DNA of 24,240 nt from Hofstenia miamia (Eukaryota; Xenacoelomorpha; Acoela), in the NCBI GenBank assembly GCA_004352715.1, contig SCFE01000091.1, forward strand, positions 1,398,444 through 1,422,683. Reading direction: 5' to 3'. Shown here one piece after another: positions 20,054-24,240 of the stretch. Position 1 is the first letter of the stretch; every line of letters begins with the position of its first letter. Under the pieces are notes generated by a model. The model saw only the letters and a list, made by a program, of their open reading frames with translations, did no database searches and was not told where the DNA came from. The position numbers and the translations under genes are program-made.

Positions 20054-21110
20054 TTCAGATGTTGCTGATCACCTTCGATCCTCCTCCTTTTGATGTCATT
20101 CCCATTCCACCACGTACTGATTTTTCAATGTCGTCCTTTCATATTGTATGTGATCCAAATTCTCATCTTTCACTAAAGGATCCCGATGTTTGGTCTGAAG
20201 CCCTCTAATGATATTGCAGTTTTCTCTTCGAACCCTTTCTCGTTCTGATTGACTACCTGATCCGCTTGGCTGTGAATGTGTTCCTCAACTTAACTCTGAT
20301 TTTCTTTATTACTCATCAATGCTCACAGTCTGGTCTCTTTAAATCTTTGTCTCGGGTTTTATAACATCTTCTTGCAGTCACCTGTTGACGACGTTGTTTT
20401 TCCTAACTCTCCTAATAAAGTTCTCTTCCGTATGGACTGGTCCTGTGGACACCATGGTGGTGATGTTATTGCCTCGCTTCTCCCTAACCTTGGTGTCCAA
20501 CCCTTCTATCCTTTGATTTTTGTTGTGGTTGTGCTGTTCTCAGTGACCATATTTCTTTGCACTATGTTTACAACACTTCCCAATAGTCTTTTTCGAATTC
20601 CCAAAGCTGATTTATCATCTGTTTCAGTATTTTCATGACCAGTCTACCACTCTCTCGTCAAATTGGCTTCTTCACTCAGCCTCATCTTGTTTGGGGTGAC
20701 TTCAATCTTCCTAATATTTGTTGGAACGCGCTTAAAACTCTAATGAATCACATGATTCTACTGCCTTAGATTTTTTTGCTCACTATTCCCTTGAACAACT
20801 TGTATTATCTCCACCATGCTTGACTTCGCTCTGTGCTCTCATCTTGATTATATTTTTGACATCTATGTGATCTATGTTCCAGATAAACTGTCTGATCATT
20901 CATTTGTCCCCTTCTACCTGTCTGTCAATTCTACTGCTTATCCGGATACTCCTCAATTTGCTAGATCTAACACTGACTTCGTACCATTTAATGCTGCTGT
21001 TTCTACTTCACTCCCCAGATATAATGATTCTTTCACTGCTGATGACCTCTCGCTTCACCAAAGTTCATTTGTTACTTATCGTAGGAAAAATTATGAAACC
21101 TGTAGTTAAA
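19505..21110 (+). mobile_element. Degenerate LINE, 5' and endonuclease half (plus strand)
   Basis: A pyrimidine-rich sense strand. Its first part (about 19560-20060) gives Ser/Pro-rich peptides such as PNLHNPRPIFSTHS, compatible with an ORF1 or 5' region. It is followed by an AP-endonuclease domain in pieces: GGDVIASLLPNLG (20457-20495), the metal-binding motif WGDFNLPNICWN (20692-20727), and LDFALCSHLDYIFDIYV then KLSDHSFVPF (about 20818-20913) with the S-D-H catalytic histidine. These three motifs in order define the LINE apurinic endonuclease. Stops and frameshifts separate them. Similarity is lost about 60 codons after SDH, before any RT. The RT half of a similar element is inverted at 17300-18850. 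Confidence 0.75.
19735..20052. repeat. 160-bp direct duplication ending in (CT)n, with N at the junction
   Basis: About 155 bases beginning cctaatcttcataatcctcg occur at 19740 and again at 19900, a period of 160. Each copy ends in a CT run (19862-19892 and 20021-20051). A single N (19893) sits exactly where the first CT run stops and the second copy begins, so this may be an unmerged assembly overlap rather than a biological repeat. It lies in the 5' part of the plus-strand LINE half. Confidence 0.9.
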
Positions 21111-21774
21111 TGCAAATACATCTAAAAACGATAGATATAAAATTGAGGTTAAAAATATTATCCCTGGGCATTTATATAGAAATAAATATTAATTAAAATA
21201 GTCAAGAAACCAAAATAATTATTTGCGATTTATTTCTGGTCTTTCACAGAACAAAGAGCAAATTAAACTACTTACTAAAATAGAAAATTTCAATAAGGAT
21301 TACACATGTGCATCAATTCTGGAAAATGATTACAAATTCATTGAATATTAATTACGACTGATATAAAAAGATAAATTTTTACATATTCATAAATTGACTA
21401 GAAATTAAAGATACAAATACAATATGGCATATGCATTAATGCGGGGACTGATCAACGAATTAAATATAAAATACATGTCGTTTGATGTGATTATGATTTA
21501 TATTCAATGAATTTCGAATACCTACAAATAGAATGATTATAACACACCTTTATCAACAAGACTAATTCGGATGATTAGACGTATAATAATCCACTTTAAA
21601 GAATTTACTATTCGAAAAAAACAATCGAGCATTGACTAAATTTACCAGGACTCTTAAAACATGCATTAAAAATGGTCAGATCTCCTTAATATTCTTTTCT
21701 ACTAAATGCTTTCCAATATAATTTAGGGCTAAGCAGAACTTAATTTTTAAAGTATATAATTGCTACTGAAACAA
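21111..21774. other. AT-rich DNA between LINE copies
   Basis: No open frame or repeat recognised. Strongly A/T-rich compared with the LINE sequence on each side, as expected for host DNA. Confidence 0.5.
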
Positions 21775-21827
21775 TAGTACGTACACCTAACAACCAAACT
21801 AAGAGCACAAGTCTACATGTACAACCT

Positions 21828-22177
21828 TTGTGCCTAACGTTATCCTTAGCATCTCTCAGGTATAAAGTCGATGAACTCTTTAATTCAATACGCTCTAAAA
21901 ATAATCCAAACCTTATCCTTCTCACCGAAACTCATCTTTCTTACCAAATTCCAGACAATGCCGGTAATATTCCAGGTTATCGTATAGAACGATCGGACAA
22001 AACCCTAAAAATGGCGGAGTCATAATGTACATAAAAGACCAACAAGTACCATGGAAGAGGCTAAATCTTAAATTGAATAACTCCTATGACAACATCGAAA
22101 GCCTATGGATAAGGATTATACCTCATCTTAGTCCCAGGATTATCAGTGAATCTATAATTGGGGTTATCATATCATAA
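21828..22177 (+). pseudogene. Endonuclease N-terminal region of the right-hand LINE
   Basis: YKVDELFNSIRSKNNPNLI and then LLTETHL (TETHL at 21924-21938), carrying the catalytic glutamate, followed by IPGYRIERSDKT. A frameshift near 22010 moves to NGGVIMYIKDQQ and later SYDNIESLWIRIIP, ending at a TAA (22175-22177). The N-K-V-D-E-L, T-E-T and G-G-V motifs are standard for CR1/L2 endonucleases. The GDFN and SDH motifs are not visible and have been lost or badly mutated. Confidence 0.85.
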
Positions 22178-22405
22178 ACTCTGGGACAAAGGTCATTTGA
22201 GGACGATGCAAGCTTGTCAACATATCTCTTTTTGGATTATCACCACTGAAAACAAAATTAATTTTGGCAGGAAACTAGTTAATGCTGACTGGAATTCAAT
22301 GATGGCCTAACGATTTCGTATATTCCTGGACTGCCTTCAGTAGGTTTTTGTCCGAGAATATAAAGTCATGTTTTCCATTACAAGCATACAAATCACAATA
22401 AGAAA

Positions 22406-22620
22406 CCATGGCTTAATGAGAATATTCGGGACTTAATAAAGTCGAGAACAGCGGCGTTACGACATGGATAGACCGATAAATTCAAAAGAATCCGTAATAA
22501 GACTGCAAGGATTTTCAAAGCAAAGAAGCAGAAATATTACACTGACAAACTTGATTCGATTAAGAACACTAATCCAATAGAATGGTGGAACACCTTAAAA
22601 AAGGCCGCAGGTTGTCTTAA
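22406..22620 (+). pseudogene. Linker between endonuclease and RT of the right-hand LINE
   Basis: One frame reads PWLNENIRDLIKSR, one internal TAG near 22469, then a basic segment TDKFKRIRNKTARIFKAKKQ and PIEWWNTLKKAAG. The W-x-N followed by basic helices and EWW is typical of the region linking endonuclease to RT in this LINE group. The single stop is the only break in about 70 codons. Confidence 0.85.
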
Positions 22621-23185
22621 GTCTAGTAACAACAGTTTTTTTTGGGCAAACCCCTATAGAAGAACACATCCGAGGAACTTACCAATTTCATTAATCAGCA
22701 ACTAACCAATTACTTCCAACTATCCCAAATTAAGTTAAAACGACCGAATTCCTTTCAGGATGGATGACTTACAATTTAAGTGGAAGACCTTGAAGTTTAT
22801 CGATACCTCACCAATCTTAAATGCAATAAATCTATCGGACCTGAAAATTAAGGTATTAACCTCCCAAGCTAGATTTTTACAGACTTTGTTCACGAGCTAG
22901 CCTATCCAGTATCACATTTAATTAACAATTTTTTTAAACTTGCAGACTGTTCGCCCTTTACTTCTGCAATTGTCATCTATATCGTTTTGTATAAGCCCGT
23001 AGTTGATCCGTGTACTGACGACCCATTTCCAAAAAAGGGAAGACATTATATTAAATAACGAATTGATCTCAAAAATTACCCTATCTCTCAATTCAAAACA
23101 GTACAGTGCTGAGTACATGGTCGCTCGATGGTTATGGCCTCACTCAATCGTACACATCAATTATTACATCAGCTAGACAATAAGG

Positions 23186-23470
23186 GTACCTTTTCCAGGA
23201 TTCTTTTATGCCGATTTTTCAAAGGCCTTCGATATGATCATCTACCCTTTGCTTAAACACCGACTTTTGAATATGGAGGTCGTAAGCTATACACTAAATT
23301 GGATTATCTCCTTTCTAACTGCTTGGAAACAGAGAGTAATCATCAATACAGGAGTCCCCCAAGTGACAAACCTGAGACCATTTATTCTATTCGCCGATAG
23401 CCTTCTTAGATCACACTGTAACCGGCTGAAGTACGTTGATGACACAACGCACTGGAACTGCGGCTAATAT
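23186..23470 (+). pseudogene. Reverse transcriptase core of the right-hand LINE
   Basis: Box A ADFSKAFD (23210-23233) keeps its first catalytic aspartate. LLKHRLLNM and SFLTAWKQRVIINTGVPQ (GVPQ at 23351-23362) follow, then YVDD (23432-23443) with both catalytic aspartates. Box B is damaged: GVPQVTNLRPF has V and R where glycines are expected, and the following residues are shortened. The palm motifs are thus better preserved than in the minus-strand LINE, but the enzyme would not be functional. Confidence 0.88.
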
Positions 23471-23563
23471 ATTATCCAAAATCTCCCTGTGGTGCTTGCA
23501 TAACGACATGAACCTAAAACCCAAAAAATGAAAGGTACTTGTATCTTTTCTCCATGATATTTT

Positions 23564-24178
23564 TTGTTGCCAAACAATCTTACACTAGGAGAACATATCA
23601 TTGAACGCACTAATTCCTTCAAACTATTAGGCTTTGGTTTTCAATCAAATTTGAAGTTGAACCGCAATATCAACTATATTGTAAAGAAAGCTTCGAAGAG
23701 ACTACATTTCTTACGTTTGAGCATTCGTAACGGACTCTCGCATCGCGATTCCCTTACTTTATTCACTTCCACTATCCGGCCGATTCTTGAGTAATGCACC
23801 CCGTTTTGGCATCATCAGCTTAGAAATAAGCAATCGTCTAAGATAGAAAATGTGCAGAAACGAGCCGTTTGAATTATGTCGCCACATCTCAAGTATTTTG
23901 GTGCAGATTCCTCATACAACCGTCGCGAATCTATATGTGACAAATTATGGCTTAGTATACAATCGTCTACTCATCCATTTCCCCATATCCTACCTGATAA
24001 ACGTCCGGCTCAGCGTTCCTACGCACACAACGCTCTTATGACACCTTCTGTCGCACGAACAGGCTGGCTAATTCTTTCTTCTACACTCATGCTAAGTAGC
24101 ATTAAAGTCAATTTTGAATGTAGCATTGTAAATTGTTTAATCGATTACTTGAGTTCGGACTATTTTCTGCCATTTTGA
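23564..24178 (+). pseudogene. C-terminal region of the right-hand LINE ORF2
   Basis: Reads TNSFKLLGFGFQSNLKLN, IVKKASKRLHFLRLSIRNG, then IRPILE and a stop, CTPFWHHQLRNKQ, IENVQKRAV and a stop, IMSPHLKYF. Further on, in a different frame from 23876 to the final TGA at 24176-24178, it reads RRESICDKLW and ends YLSSDYFLPF. The LLG, I-R-P-x-L-E-Y and QKRA motifs identify the thumb and C-terminal part of LINE RTs. The terminal TGA lies within the 3' hairpin. Confidence 0.85.
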
Positions 24179-24192
24179 CCTTTTGGTCAAAG
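24173..24192 (+). other. 3'-terminal hairpin of the right-hand LINE
   Basis: TTTGACC (24174-24180), loop TTTT, GGTCAAA (24185-24191): a perfect 7-bp stem, extendable by a T-G pair. It sits 14 bases before the TA tail and contains the ORF2 stop codon. The position is that of the 3' stem-loop recognised by the RT of many CR1/L2-type LINEs. The role here is inferred. Confidence 0.6.
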
Positions 24193-24203
24193 GCAGTTAG
24201 TTA

Positions 24204-24205
<2 letters not shown>

Positions 24206-24236
<31 letters not shown>
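24206..24236. repeat. (TA)n tail of the right-hand LINE
   Basis: A TA run directly after the LINE 3' end, interrupted by c at 24237 and cut off by the window edge. Confidence 0.9.

Positions 24237-24240
<4 letters not shown>

Larger units (their letters stand above)
21775..24236 (+). mobile_element. Degenerate CR1/L2-like LINE, 5'-truncated, with intact 3' end
   Basis: One plus-strand element with endonuclease, linker, RT and C-terminal region in the normal order, a 3' hairpin and a (TA)n tail. Most damage is point nonsense and small frameshifts, for example a stop replacing a sense codon in RPILE-stop-CTPFW at 23792. The span is about 2.4 kb, shorter than a full ORF2 of this group, so internal segments are lost, mainly from the endonuclease C-terminus. 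There is no ORF1. It differs from the elements at 366-775 and 17300-18850: its C-terminus carries a KRAxxxIMSPHLKYF-type segment and RRESICDKLW instead of LHWLP. It is non-autonomous and presumed dead. Confidence 0.88.

Noticed and set aside
1-24240. tRNA genes, CRISPR arrays, prokaryotic operons or defence systems
   Set aside because: No tRNA B-box with cloverleaf context, no regularly spaced repeats with unique spacers, and no long bacterial-type genes; splicing signals and LINEs show animal nuclear DNA.

Overview
The window reads as AT-rich genomic DNA from an animal, most likely an invertebrate. There are no long uninterrupted genes. There are spliced exons with GT/AG boundaries, decayed non-LTR (LINE) retrotransposons, TA and CT microsatellites and assembly gaps (N). 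I see no operon, CRISPR array, plasmid or phage organisation. The species cannot be named from sequence alone.

The one host gene I recognise is on the minus strand between 9284 and 4761. It is the 5' half of a NIM1-family Ser/Thr protein kinase (NIM1K, of the AMPK-related branch of CAMK kinases). Three coding exons (9205-9284, 7488-7630, 4761-4882) join in perfect phase. They encode the short N-terminal tail, the glycine-rich loop, the ATP-anchoring lysine and the start of helix C. The catalytic loop, DFG motif and C-terminus are not visible and presumably lie beyond the left edge. The start region has an overlapping upstream ORF and a CGCCATTTT (YY1-like) motif.

Region by region: 1-1120 holds the 3' end of a degenerate LINE with a TA tail (366-775) and a 132-bp tandem repeat (828-1117), both inside or beyond intron 3 of the kinase gene. 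The stretch 1120-9330 is kinase gene territory with long introns, one orphan plus-strand ORF (3088-3336) and a G+C-rich transposon-like patch (about 7190-7270). The stretch 9330-13760 is featureless apart from a TA tract and a 113-bp duplication around a 21-N gap. At 13762-14198 there is a frameshifted small gene on the minus strand, next to a roughly 400-bp duplicated block (14243-15035). The stretch 15036-17300 is AT-rich with short degenerate repeats.

From 17300 to the right edge the DNA is mostly LINE. A reverse-transcriptase half lies on the minus strand (about 17300-18850). An endonuclease half lies on the plus strand (about 19505-21110), and the two may be one inverted (twin-primed) insertion. 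A second, different CR1/L2-like element lies on the plus strand (about 21775-24236) and ends in a small hairpin plus (TA)n. All LINE copies carry stops and frameshifts and look dead.

I did not find a new functional system. The most useful leads are the broken small gene at 13762-14198, the split LINE, the kinase leader region, and the repeated pattern of duplications abutting N positions, which looks like an assembly problem.
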